This document shows, piece by piece, positions 6,287 through 14,092 of a DNA stretch of 23,159 nt (the stretch's first letter is position 1; each line of letters begins with the position of its first letter). Below the pieces are notes generated by a model, which worked only from the letters and a program-made list of their open reading frames with translations, had not been told where the DNA came from and searched no databases. The translations under genes were made by a program, and so were the position numbers. Where the stretch lies: IMG/VR virus record IMGVR_UViG_3300042691_033439, positions 1 to 23,159 of that record. One strand, 5' to 3'. This DNA comes from a virus.

Positions 6287-6825
6287 ATACAAATACCGTC
6301 AACAAAAATACATTTAATTTAGTAAAAAACAAAAATCTATTTGATATAGCTAAAACAAGAATTTTATCAGGCCATAATGGTAATAGTATTGTTATTCCGC
6401 ACGTTTGTAATAACGTAAATGCTTTTGGTGCGGGATTTGCTGGTCAGATTGCTTATCTTTATCCACAAGTCAAAGCTAATTTTCATTTACTAGGCAACAA
6501 ATCTAAACTTGGTCATACTCAATTCATTGTTGCGGAAACTGATACTAAGTATAAGCATCAAATGATATTTGCTAATATGATTGCTCAAAATAAACTTATT
6601 AGTCCATCTAACACAAGGCCGCTAAATTATGGAGCATTGGTATATGCTATGAGTCAGGTAAGAAACTATATTAAAGACCTAGAAAAGAATATAGAATCTA
6701 AGAAAATTGAAATACATGCTCCTAAATTTGGTAGCGGATTGGCTGGCGGAAACTGGAGTTTTATTGCGGATTTAATTGACGATATATGGAATGATATTCC
6801 GGTATTCATTTATACCTATAAATAA
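6283..6825 (+). CDS. macro domain protein (ADP-ribose binding/hydrolysing)
   Basis: Protein of 180 residues from the ATG at 6283, which overlaps the upstream stop by ATGA. It is a single macro domain: IPHVCNNVNAFGAGFAGQI at residues 38-56 gives the ADP-ribose binding loop (Asn followed by GAGFA), and PKFGSGLAGGNW at 147-158 gives the second phosphate loop. This spacing fits the Poa1p/TARG1-like group, which removes ADP-ribose from phosphate, protein carboxylates or DNA bases. In a phage it could reverse host ADP-ribosylation (for example by DarT toxins) or recycle ADP-ribose phosphate. The next enzyme gene also acts on N-glycosidic bonds. The fold is clear; the substrate is inference. Confidence 0.88.
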   Translation: MNTNTVNKNTFNLVKNKNLFDIAKTRILSGHNGNSIVIPHVCNNVNAFGAGFAGQIAYLYPQVKANFHLLGNKSKLGHTQFIVAETDTKYKHQMIFANMIAQNKLISPSNTRPLNYGALVYAMSQVRNYIKDLEKNIESKKIEIHAPKFGSGLAGGNWSFIADLIDDIWNDIPVFIYTYK

Positions 6826-6834
6826 AGAGACTAT

Positions 6835-6975
6835 ATGTATTATTTTTTAATTGGTTGTATTGTATATGGAATATATCTAGGTTTTCAAGAAATGAACTTA
6901 GTTAGAACTACTAATCTTGATTATCAATCACCTAAAAACATGGTAGATTTTTTATTAAATGAACAGACTAAATAA
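6835..6975 (+). CDS. 46-residue membrane protein
   Basis: Short gene with AAAGAGA upstream of its ATG. Residues 2-17 are hydrophobic and aromatic (YYFLIGCIVYGIYLGF), followed by a polar tail. Its end overlaps the next gene by 17 bases, as is usual in this genome. It fills the only space between the macro-domain gene and the deoxyribosyltransferase gene. Likely a small single-pass membrane peptide; no family is recognised. Confidence 0.55.
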   Translation: MYYFLIGCIVYGIYLGFQEMNLVRTTNLDYQSPKNMVDFLLNEQTK

Positions 6976-7501
6976 TCAAAGAGTATATCTCGCCGGTGCT
7001 ATGGATAGAGTTCCCGACAGGGGTGTTGGTTGGCGAGATCTCATAACACCGTTTTTAACGGATCTTGGAATCACCGTATTTAACCCTCTCAAAAAACCAA
7101 CTACTGTTGGACTAGAGGATGATAAAACCCATGCCCTTAAACAAAAATTAAAATCTAATCAAGAATACGATGAATTATCTAAACTAATGAAAAATATAAG
7201 GGCTGTTGACTTAAGATTAGTTGATATCAGTGATTTTTTGATAGTCAACCTAGACTTAGACACTCATCCATGTGGAACACTAGAAGAAATTTTTTTAGCA
7301 AACAGGCAAAAAAAACCTATTATCATTCATATGGTACAAGGCAAGTCCCATGCACCAGACTGGTTGTTTGGAACAATACCTCATCAAATGATCTTTTCTT
7401 CTTGGCAAGAGATTAAAAATTATTTAATTCATATCGATTCTGAAACATCAATAGATGACTTCAAAAGATGGTACTTTTTTAGTGTGAGGAATAATGTCTG
7501 A
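6959..7501 (+). CDS. nucleoside 2-deoxyribosyltransferase-like protein
   Basis: Protein of 180 residues. The N-terminal VYLAGAMDR at 9-17 is the opening strand and loop of the nucleoside 2-deoxyribosyltransferase fold. DLRLVDISDFLIVNLD at 84-99 is the second conserved strand, followed by THPCGTLEEIFLAN with E109/E110 at the place of the catalytic glutamate, and then a KPIIIHM strand. The family swaps or hydrolyses the base on (deoxy)nucleosides or nucleotides (DNPH1/Rcl type). Possible roles are salvage, removal of modified nucleotides, or disposal of a nucleotide signal. The long charged insertion at 45-80 is unusual. It lies between a macro domain and a SET protein in one coupled run. Confidence 0.82.
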   Translation: MNRLNNQRVYLAGAMDRVPDRGVGWRDLITPFLTDLGITVFNPLKKPTTVGLEDDKTHALKQKLKSNQEYDELSKLMKNIRAVDLRLVDISDFLIVNLDLDTHPCGTLEEIFLANRQKKPIIIHMVQGKSHAPDWLFGTIPHQMIFSSWQEIKNYLIHIDSETSIDDFKRWYFFSVRNNV

Positions 7502-7958
7502 AATAACAGAAAAAAATATTTTAGAAACAGTAGAATTTTTACATCCAAGAAAAATTAAATTAGGATTATCTCCTATACATTTTCGTGGAGTATTTGCCAC
7601 AGAAAACATAGAAGAGGGAGAGGTTGTTGAAAGATGTCCACTTGTACCTCTAGGATTTAGATCTAAATATCATAACGATCCTCAAATATGGGAATACTTA
7701 TATACCCAGCCACCATGTCCATGCAACGAGTGTAAAAATCATGGCTTCGTTTTTCATATGGTTTTGGGATATGGTATGATGTATAATCATCAAGACATCC
7801 CCAACACCAAATGGAAATTTGATTATAATCTCTTTATAGCGGATGTGATAGCGGAAAAACCTATATTGGCTGGAGAAGAAATATTTGTTTCTTATGGTTC
7901 TAAATATTTTCAGAATAGAAAAAAGGTAGATCAAGATTATGCAAAAAATAATCAATGA
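7494..7958 (+). CDS. SET-domain protein (putative lysine methyltransferase)
   Basis: Protein of 154 residues. It has FRGVFATENIEEGEVV at 30-45 (the SET entry motif), a Cys-containing insert PPCPCNEC at 73-80, the core GYGMMYNHQDIPN at 92-104 (the NHxxxPN motif that binds S-adenosylmethionine), and GEEIFVSYG at 127-135 with the catalytic Tyr134. These are all the signatures of the fold, in order, at the size of a minimal SET domain. It should methylate lysine on a protein; the target could be a host or phage protein and is not visible here. It overlaps the preceding gene by 8 bases and the following one by 20. Confidence 0.88.
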   Translation: MSEITEKNILETVEFLHPRKIKLGLSPIHFRGVFATENIEEGEVVERCPLVPLGFRSKYHNDPQIWEYLYTQPPCPCNECKNHGFVFHMVLGYGMMYNHQDIPNTKWKFDYNLFIADVIAEKPILAGEEIFVSYGSKYFQNRKKVDQDYAKNNQ

Positions 7959-9078
7959 AACAAAATTAGACTTTGATGATGTACTTATTCGTCCCAAAAG
8001 ATCTACATTAAATAGTAGATCCGAAGCTTGTATTCAAAGAGAGTTTAAGTTCAAATATTCTCCTCGCAGATTACTGTCTGTACCAATAATGGTAGCCAAT
8101 ATGGATACTGTTGGCACTTTTAATATGGCTAAATCTCTATCAAAATATCAAGCTATTACATGTTTACATAAACACTACAGTGTCAATGAATACGTAGAAT
8201 TTTATACTGGTGTGAATATTGTAAACAAAGACTTGGTCTTTTATTCGATTGGAACTAACAATAAAGATATAGAAAAAGCTATTGAAGTTTTTTCTGCAAT
8301 TAAAAAAGCCAATTTTGCAATACCGAACATATGTTTAGACGTAGCAAATGGATATACAGAACAATTTGTTAAGACAGCTTATAGACTACGTAATTTATTT
8401 GCAGATTCAATTATTATGGCTGGTAATGTTGTTACTCAAGAAATGACAGAAGAATTGATCATTCACGGTCAAGTGGATATAGTCAAAGTTGGTATAGGTT
8501 CCGGCAGTGTGTGTACCACACGATTAAAAACTGGTGTGGGTTATCCGCAATTGAGTGCTGTTATGGAATGTGCCGATGCTGCTCATGGTCTTGGTGGACA
8601 TATTTGTAGTGATGGTGGTTGTAAAGTAGTAGGAGATATTTGCAAAGCTTTTGGTGCTAATGGAGATTTTGTCATGTTAGGTAGTATGTTTGCTGGTGTC
8701 GATGAGTGTGAAGGAGAATGGCAATATGAATATTGTAGAGCTATAATAGATAATGATGGTAAGGTTTTACAGGAATGGTGGCAACCATTTGATCCGGGTA
8801 ATTCACTAAAACGAAAAGTATCACTTAAATATTATGGTATGAGCAGCAAGGACGCTATGAATAAACACCATAATGGAGTAGCAGACTATAGAACAGATGA
8901 AGGCAAATGTGTGATAGTACCATACAAAGGAACAGCACAAGATATTATACAAGATATCTATGGTGGACTAAGAAGTGCCTGTACTTATATTGGTGCTAAT
9001 AGTATAAAAGATTTTGGTAAAAAAACAACATTCATACAAGTGAATAATACCCATAATAGGATTTATGAAAAAATATGA
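7939..9078 (+). CDS. guaC: GMP reductase
   Basis: Protein of 379 residues, with motifs shared with GuaC along its whole length: LDFDDVLIRPKRST at 10-23, VANMDTVGTF at 52-61, CLDVANGY at 132-139, MAGNVVT at 160-166, GIGSGSVCTTR with catalytic C192, KTGVGYPQLSAV, DGGC, and GGLRSACTY near the end. GMP reductase converts GMP to IMP with NADPH, whereas IMP dehydrogenase has CBS domains and a different Cys loop context. Its extra 30 or so residues against E. coli GuaC lie around 265-298 (a Trp-rich insert). In a phage it would shift the guanine pool toward IMP and AMP, which suits an AT-rich genome, but that link is inference. Confidence 0.93.
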   Translation: MQKIINETKLDFDDVLIRPKRSTLNSRSEACIQREFKFKYSPRRLLSVPIMVANMDTVGTFNMAKSLSKYQAITCLHKHYSVNEYVEFYTGVNIVNKDLVFYSIGTNNKDIEKAIEVFSAIKKANFAIPNICLDVANGYTEQFVKTAYRLRNLFADSIIMAGNVVTQEMTEELIIHGQVDIVKVGIGSGSVCTTRLKTGVGYPQLSAVMECADAAHGLGGHICSDGGCKVVGDICKAFGANGDFVMLGSMFAGVDECEGEWQYEYCRAIIDNDGKVLQEWWQPFDPGNSLKRKVSLKYYGMSSKDAMNKHHNGVADYRTDEGKCVIVPYKGTAQDIIQDIYGGLRSACTYIGANSIKDFGKKTTFIQVNNTHNRIYEKI

Positions 9079-10139
9079 ATATTAATTTAAATAGTCCAAT
9101 AGGAGGTACGGGTTACGGTGTTGCTGGCATTAATTTGTATAAAAACCTTGCAACAAACCATAATGTTGCACTATTTCCAATAGGAAACCCTAATCTTGAA
9201 TACGAAGAAGATGTAAATATCGTACAAAGAGGGCTATCTAATCAAGAACTATTCGACTACAACGCACCATCGATCAAAATATGGCATCAATTTGATTTGG
9301 CAAGTAGAGTAGGTAAAGGTAAATATTTTGCATATCCGTTTTTTGAATTAACATTATTTAATGACAAAGAAATTCATCATTTAAATTTTCCGGACGAATT
9401 AATAGTGTCTTCAAGATGGGCAAAAGAAATAGTAACAACTAATAATATTAGACAACCTATTCATATAGTGCCTCTTGGCGTAGATAGAGAAATTTTTAAT
9501 CATAAATTATTTACTTCAAATATTATTGAGGATAAATATATTTTTATAACTGTCGGTAAATGGGAAATAAGAAAATCTCATGATGTAATTATAGAACTAT
9601 TCAATAAAGCTTTTGAGCCTAGTGATAATGTTGAATTATGGATGATTACACACAATCCATTTTTACCACCCGAAATTGAAAAAGAATGGCACAATCTTGT
9701 GCAAAATAGTAAGATGAGACAACATATCAAAATTTTTCCTAGAATTAAAACACAAAAAGAATTAGCTAATATTATTAGTTATGCTCATTGTGGTCTCTAT
9801 ATTTCTAGATCAGAAGGATGGAATTTAGATATGTTAGAAACAATGGCTCTCAACAAGCCTATTATTACAACAAATTATTCAGCACATACAGAATTTTGTA
9901 ATAGTCAGAATGCATTTCTGGTAGATATCACTGATTTAGAGGATGCTAATGATGGTCTTTGGTTTAAAGGATTTGGTCAATGGGCTAAAATAGGGGACTC
10001 CCAAAAAGATCAAATTATTAATTACATGAAATATGTTTATTCTAATAATATTAAACAAAATCCTGGAGGAGTAGAAACTTCGGAACAATTTAGTTGGAAA
10101 AATTCAGCCGATAAATTACTGAGGTGTATTACTGCATAG
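9075..10139 (+). CDS. GT4-family glycosyltransferase
   Basis: Protein of 354 residues. The N-terminal half opens with a Gly-rich loop (SPIGGTGYGVAG, residues 7-18) typical of GT-B enzymes that bind an acceptor; the C-terminal half has the strand ITVGKWEIRKSHD at 158-170 and the donor-sugar motif SRSEGWNLDMLETMALNKP at 244-262 with the EX7E pair E247/E255. These mark a retaining glycosyltransferase using a nucleotide sugar. The target could be phage DNA bases, a virion protein or host surface glycan. It overlaps guaC by ATGA and closes this block; AGGAGA for the next gene follows its stop. Confidence 0.9.
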   Translation: MNINLNSPIGGTGYGVAGINLYKNLATNHNVALFPIGNPNLEYEEDVNIVQRGLSNQELFDYNAPSIKIWHQFDLASRVGKGKYFAYPFFELTLFNDKEIHHLNFPDELIVSSRWAKEIVTTNNIRQPIHIVPLGVDREIFNHKLFTSNIIEDKYIFITVGKWEIRKSHDVIIELFNKAFEPSDNVELWMITHNPFLPPEIEKEWHNLVQNSKMRQHIKIFPRIKTQKELANIISYAHCGLYISRSEGWNLDMLETMALNKPIITTNYSAHTEFCNSQNAFLVDITDLEDANDGLWFKGFGQWAKIGDSQKDQIINYMKYVYSNNIKQNPGGVETSEQFSWKNSADKLLRCITA

Positions 10140-10149
10140 GAGATAATAT

Positions 10150-10665
10150 ATGCCAATTCCAGAAAAAAAACCAGACGAAGACAAAAACAAGTATCTAAGT
10201 CGCTGTATGAGCAACGATACTATGAAAAAGGATTATTCCGATACAAAACAAAGAGTAGCTATTTGTTTATCTCAAATAAGAAATAAAGAAGATGCTTCTA
10301 TTCTAGAGCAAGTACAAAATGAATTATTGGCCGCAAACTGTAAATGGGATGATGAATGGGATGAATTTACATGGGAAACAGAATGCTCACTAATATATGA
10401 TGAAGATGATAAACTTATTGCCGCAGAAAAGAATGGTAGAAAAGTAACTTTAAATAAACCCTTTAGAACTCCAGACGGCCCCAAAAAATTTAGTGTTTAT
10501 GTAAAGAATGATAAAGGTAATGTTGTCAAAGTCAATTTTGGTGATCCGAATATGAAAATTAAAAAGAATATTCCAGAACGTCGCAAGAGTTTTAGAGCTA
10601 GACATAATTGTGATAACCCAGGCCCCAAATGGAAAGCAAGATATTGGTCTTGCAAAGCATGGTGA
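10150..10665 (+). CDS. conserved phage protein with C-terminal Cys/Trp domain
   Basis: Protein of 171 residues with three parts. Residues 1-44 carry a module (YLSRCM, then KQRVAICLSQ) often seen at the start of phage head-related or protease-associated proteins. Residues 50-100 are acidic and Trp-rich. Residues 113-171 form a basic domain with FSVYVKN, RRKSFRARHNCDNPGPK and a closing YWSCKAW; I recall this domain from T4-like cyanophages and large viruses, where its role is unknown. It has a good ribosome binding site (AGGAGA). Probably virion-associated, but not proven by the sequence. Confidence 0.7.
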   Translation: MPIPEKKPDEDKNKYLSRCMSNDTMKKDYSDTKQRVAICLSQIRNKEDASILEQVQNELLAANCKWDDEWDEFTWETECSLIYDEDDKLIAAEKNGRKVTLNKPFRTPDGPKKFSVYVKNDKGNVVKVNFGDPNMKIKKNIPERRKSFRARHNCDNPGPKWKARYWSCKAW

Positions 10666-10668
10666 AAA

Positions 10669-11208
10669 ATGACTAAACCAATTTCTGAATTACTTCAAGA
10701 ACAAGAGACACCAATGAACACAAAGAGCCAAACGGTAGAAGGATATAGTACTCAAGATGTTATTGATCTACTAAAAAAATCATTAAACATTCACTGGCAA
10801 CAGACAACAACTCTAACAGCACAAGCAGTACATCTGGAGCGTTGGGGCTATAAAAAGCTGGCTGATGTAATTAAGGCAGATGCCGAGGAAGAACACAAGC
10901 ATGCAATAATTAATTTATCTAGACTAGAATTTTTTGATGTTGATTACCAACCACTAATAGTCACCCCGCTTGCTTGGACCCGTCATGATATGGTTGCTAT
11001 GATAAAATATAACCTAGACTCTGTAAGAGAAGCGGCATCAGCAGAAAAAGCTGTTATCTTAGCGGCAAGAGCTGTTGGAGATGAATTAACAGCAAATATT
11101 ATGATACCACTATTGCAAGGTAGTGAAAACGGAATTGTTTTATATGAAGGTTATCTTAAACTCATAGAGCAAATGGGTCTTGATAACTTTCTTAGTATAC
11201 AGATATGA
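10669..11208 (+). CDS. bacterioferritin/ferritin-like four-helix protein
   Basis: Protein of 179 residues. From about residue 33 it follows the bacterioferritin helix pattern: HLERWGYKKLAD at 55-66, ADAEEEHKHA at 70-79 (ExxH, E75/H78), and the closing LIEQMGLDNFLSIQ at 165-178, which matches the end of bacterioferritin. By eye, the other ferroxidase ligands are poorly kept: the helix A Glu position falls on His42 and the second ExxH falls on Ser152/Gly155. It may therefore be a Dps/Bfr relative without normal iron oxidation, or bind another metal. A second Met at residue 16 could be the true start. It overlaps the following gene by ATGA. Confidence 0.78.
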   Translation: MTKPISELLQEQETPMNTKSQTVEGYSTQDVIDLLKKSLNIHWQQTTTLTAQAVHLERWGYKKLADVIKADAEEEHKHAIINLSRLEFFDVDYQPLIVTPLAWTRHDMVAMIKYNLDSVREAASAEKAVILAARAVGDELTANIMIPLLQGSENGIVLYEGYLKLIEQMGLDNFLSIQI

Positions 11209-11849
11209 TTGATCTTAATTCTCTGTTAAGATACGATGAAATAAAAAATCTAGGATATGATACCATATACTTAGAACAGCCTGTTGCAGACATAGTGTAT
11301 TTTGATTGGAAAAATATTTTAGAACCACCTCCCCCAAACACAAGTAAACAAACCCTCACAGAACTCCAAACTGTATCATCTGCTACATTTAATAGAAATA
11401 AAAAAGATATAGATCTAGTTCATAGAATAGATCAAGACCCAGACAGTTATTTTATAGATTTAACCGATAAATATAAGCTTAGTTATCCTGTTAGTTCTAT
11501 TCAAGAATTTTACAGTATAATTAAACCAATATTGCTAAATATTAAAGGTATTTGGAATAGACCAAGGCCAGCACAACTGGCTAAATACTATAATATTCCA
11601 ATCGATGTCATGGTCTCAGATACTCATCATACAGCATCTTATCCTTCTGGTCATACGGTGTATAGTAGTTTGGTAGCCCTGATACTTAAACATGTTTACC
11701 CTGTGATTGATCAAAGAAAACTAGATATTCTGGTAAATAATACGGCTAAAGCCAGAGTGCTACAAGGAGTTCATTTTCCATCTGACAACAAGGCTTCAAT
11801 CAAGTTAATTAAATTTTTATTCAATAAATTAAAAGACGATATACTATGA
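11205..11849 (+). CDS. PAP2-superfamily acid phosphatase
   Basis: Protein of 214 residues with all three motifs of the PAP2/class A acid phosphatase family: KX6RP at 114-122 (K114, R121, P122), SYPSGHT at 145-151 with H150, and the SRxxxxxHxxxD equivalent at 183-194 (A183, R184, H190, D194, with Ala for the usual Ser). These enzymes remove phosphate through a phospho-histidine intermediate. No membrane segments are obvious, so it is more like the soluble acid phosphatases than membrane lipid phosphatases, and it has no clear signal peptide. It overlaps both neighbours by 4 bases. Its substrate could be a nucleotide or sugar phosphate. Confidence 0.87.
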   Translation: MIDLNSLLRYDEIKNLGYDTIYLEQPVADIVYFDWKNILEPPPPNTSKQTLTELQTVSSATFNRNKKDIDLVHRIDQDPDSYFIDLTDKYKLSYPVSSIQEFYSIIKPILLNIKGIWNRPRPAQLAKYYNIPIDVMVSDTHHTASYPSGHTVYSSLVALILKHVYPVIDQRKLDILVNNTAKARVLQGVHFPSDNKASIKLIKFLFNKLKDDIL

Positions 11850-12286
11850 GTAGAATATACGACATTCTTAATTCTATACAGTCCATATTACCAAACAGCA
11901 AGTCCTCTGATGAAGAGGAAATGCAAGAATACAAAAATGATTTTTATGAAATGAGTGTCGGATCATTAAGGGCTATAATGAATCATAGTCAGCACATATT
12001 AGAGAATTTGGATAAAGCAGAAGTACGCGAAAACTTGACAGAAAGCTGGTTGCAGGGTAAAATCGCCATCACCGAGGACTACATGAGAACGATTCACGAT
12101 TTTATCATGTTTGTCTCGGAGGATTCCGATAATACTGATGCTGGTGACAAACCGGGTTTGTGGGATAACATTCGTAAAAAAAGAGAAAGAGAAGGAAAAA
12201 ATTATAAACCATCAAAGCCCGGAGATAAGGATAGACCAGATCCGGAACAATGGAAAAAGTTGACGAAGGATAATAAGAAAAAGTAA
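11846..12286 (+). CDS. conserved T4-like-phage protein, unknown function
   Basis: Protein of 146 residues. Residues 36-92 (MSVGSLRAIMNHSQHI, then LQGKIAITEDYMRTIHDFIM) match a helical domain that I recall as common in T4-like cyanophage structural proteins, where it reads like LRSIIANAQ..KITLAEDYI. Residues 102-146 are a basic, Pro-rich tail (KPGLWDNIRKKRE, then KPGDKDRP), also typical of phage virion or scaffold-associated proteins. No enzyme motif is present. It starts inside the stop of the PAP2 gene. Head or scaffold association is inference from the family pattern. Confidence 0.65.
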   Translation: MSRIYDILNSIQSILPNSKSSDEEEMQEYKNDFYEMSVGSLRAIMNHSQHILENLDKAEVRENLTESWLQGKIAITEDYMRTIHDFIMFVSEDSDNTDAGDKPGLWDNIRKKREREGKNYKPSKPGDKDRPDPEQWKKLTKDNKKK

Positions 12287-12327
12287 GATTTATTTTGTAA
12301 TTTGGACACACTAATAAGGAATTTTTC

Positions 12328-12912
12328 ATGGACAAAGAGTTTGATAATCTATCTACGTATATTACATTAGCTAAAAAGATTATTTCCAAGTTTGCACCCA
12401 ACTTCTATTCTTCTTTAAGAAAAGAATTATTGAATAATGAAGACGCTATATCAGATATAGCATCAGCATTGATGTTTGCAGATTGGAGGTGGGATGCTAA
12501 TAGAAAAGGATTTAATGGTAAGGGCAAGACCAAATATTCCTATAGAAATCAGTGTGGAATTTGGGCTATTAAAACCTACTTAACCAATAAATACAAAAAG
12601 AATAATCAGTCTTATTCTCTTTATAATTCTGACAACGATGGGGAAATTACTTTTGCTGAAAATGTTTCAGATAACCTGGACTATGACCCAGCGAAAATTA
12701 TAGAAGATCAAGAATATGCAGAAAACTTGTCTTCCAACATTAATGCCCTACTATCATCAGGTATAATTTCTGATAAGCAAAGAGATCAAATCAAAGAATA
12801 TTATTTTAATGATAAAACTCTTTCGGATATCGGGAAGCAATTTGGTGTAACGAGAGAGGCTGTAAGACAAAACATCCAAAAAGGATTGGCGAAAATACGA
12901 GAATATGTTTGA
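12328..12912 (+). CDS. sigma-70-family factor, probable late (gp55-like) sigma
   Basis: Protein of 194 residues. Residues 32-92 look like sigma region 2 (NNEDAISDIASAL, then YSYRNQCGIWAIKTYL). Residues 145-192 are region 4 with a clear helix-turn-helix: LSDIGKQFGVTREAVRQNI, then LAKIRE. There is no region 1 or 3, so it is a short group 4-like factor. T4-like phages direct late transcription with gp55, a sigma relative that recognises TATAAATA; this gene fits that role by size and phage context. AAGGAA precedes the ATG. It is more complete in region 4 than T4 gp55. The promoters it reads are unknown, though two TATAAATA sequences occur in this window. Confidence 0.85.
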   Translation: MDKEFDNLSTYITLAKKIISKFAPNFYSSLRKELLNNEDAISDIASALMFADWRWDANRKGFNGKGKTKYSYRNQCGIWAIKTYLTNKYKKNNQSYSLYNSDNDGEITFAENVSDNLDYDPAKIIEDQEYAENLSSNINALLSSGIISDKQRDQIKEYYFNDKTLSDIGKQFGVTREAVRQNIQKGLAKIREYV

Positions 12913-13255
12913 TTGTCGCATTGGTGTTTGCGCATTTCTATATTCCAAGCAGACACACACCCCAGGCATAATTTCTTCAACCAAAGGATTGTACACACCG
13001 TTATTTATCCATGTCGATGAGAACTCATCTGATTCAATTAAAGATTATGTTTATAATGTATTAGATTCTTATATTTCTACCGACATTAAAAAAATATCTT
13101 TATTTTTATTAGATGTGGAAAAACAAGAATCGTTGATAACAGTATATTACGTGTGTAGACTACCAATTGATTCTAAAGTAGTCAATGCATATAATATTCC
13201 ATATCAACAAGTATTAAATCATAAACTGATCCAAAAAGCCTTGCCATATGTTTAA
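12905..13255 (+). CDS. hypothetical protein
   Basis: Protein of 116 residues. It starts 8 bases inside the end of the sigma gene. The sequence alternates beta strands (GVCAFLY, LFIHVD, SLFLLD, LITVYYVCRLP) with short helices, so a small alpha/beta domain is likely. The N-terminal SKQTHTPGIISSTKGLY stretch and the central strands recall conserved phage proteins, but I cannot name a family; a Nudix-like fold was considered but the Nudix box is absent. Coupling to the sigma gene may mean a shared function in late expression. Confidence 0.6.
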   Translation: MFDCRIGVCAFLYSKQTHTPGIISSTKGLYTPLFIHVDENSSDSIKDYVYNVLDSYISTDIKKISLFLLDVEKQESLITVYYVCRLPIDSKVVNAYNIPYQQVLNHKLIQKALPYV

Positions 13256-13640
13256 TTTTATAAAAAAACTCTTCAATAAAAAACTAAATAAAGCAGATAC
13301 AACATCATTCATGTGTAGTATCAATTTTGAACTCAATCACGATGGTACTATTAACATAATATGCTATTGGCCAAATTTTGATCAGAATAATATGGATAAG
13401 ATAGCTCCTGTAAGCTTAGAGTTTGGAACTTTATTACATATGATTAATAATGGAATGTTAAAAACAGAAGTAATAAATACGCTAAATTCTTTAACAGATA
13501 AGTCTAATAATTTTGATAATATATTTATTAATATGTGTTTACTAAAATTAATAGAATATTCAGAAAAAGAAAACTCAACAATTTCATGCGATCCATTGGT
13601 GAAGCCATCGAGTGTATTTAAACAATATGGTATAAAATAA
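13248..13640 (+). CDS. hypothetical protein
   Basis: Protein of 130 residues, unrecognised. The N-terminus is strongly basic (FIKKLFNKKLNK). The middle has strands such as INIICYWPNF, and the C-terminal half is helical. It overlaps the previous gene by 8 bases in a context (ATGTTT) almost identical to the one at 12905, suggesting the same coupling mechanism. No signal peptide and no catalytic motif are visible. Confidence 0.6.
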   Translation: MFNFIKKLFNKKLNKADTTSFMCSINFELNHDGTINIICYWPNFDQNNMDKIAPVSLEFGTLLHMINNGMLKTEVINTLNSLTDKSNNFDNIFINMCLLKLIEYSEKENSTISCDPLVKPSSVFKQYGIK

Positions 13641-13644
13641 ATCT

Positions 13645-14088
13645 ATGTCAAAGACTAAAATGGATAATTTGATTATTTGGCAAAAATGGTTCGATCCTTT
13701 CGGTGGTGACGAAGAGATCAATATCGAAGCAAAACATATTTCAGAACAACAAGAAGAAGACGATGAAAAATTTATAGATGATGAAGAATATCTTGATAAT
13801 GATGATAATCATCATCTCAATAGTAAGCCAGTAAGGGCTATAGCAACACCCATGGGATTAATACCATATACAGAAAACACAGCATCTGGGAAAATATTTA
13901 ATTTTTGGATAGGTCATACTAACTTTTCTATTACTAAAAAAATTGCAGATATTATCGAAAGCTCAGAAGGAGTAGAAACTTTAGATGTGTTTACTAGATA
14001 TAGATTTAGAATAGCTATTGGTAAGGTATTTGATTCGTCTAAAGTTATGAAACAAATCAATGATCAGGTATATGAATATTTAGGATAA
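13645..14088 (+). CDS. conserved phage protein with acidic insert
   Basis: Protein of 147 residues from the ATG at 13645; an alternative ATG at 13660 is also possible, and neither has a strong ribosome binding site. Residues 20-60 are highly acidic (Glu/Asp/His). Residues 62-147 form a compact domain: ATPMGLIPYTE, FNFWIGHTNFSIT, then DVFTRYRFRIAIG. I think this domain recurs in T4-like phages next to head or protease genes, but I know no function. It stands directly upstream of the ClpP-like gene, four bases apart. Confidence 0.62.
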   Translation: MSKTKMDNLIIWQKWFDPFGGDEEINIEAKHISEQQEEDDEKFIDDEEYLDNDDNHHLNSKPVRAIATPMGLIPYTENTASGKIFNFWIGHTNFSITKKIADIIESSEGVETLDVFTRYRFRIAIGKVFDSSKVMKQINDQVYEYLG

Positions 14089-14092
14089 TATT

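Noticed and set aside
7939-9078. IMP dehydrogenase
   Set aside because: The CBS domains are missing and the motifs around the catalytic Cys and the C-terminus fit GMP reductase.
12905-13255. Nudix hydrolase
   Set aside because: The GX5EX7REUXEEXGU box is absent.
13686-13697. GGTTCGATCC, resembling a tRNA T-loop
   Set aside because: It lies inside a coding frame (WFDPF) and has no acceptor or other arms around it.
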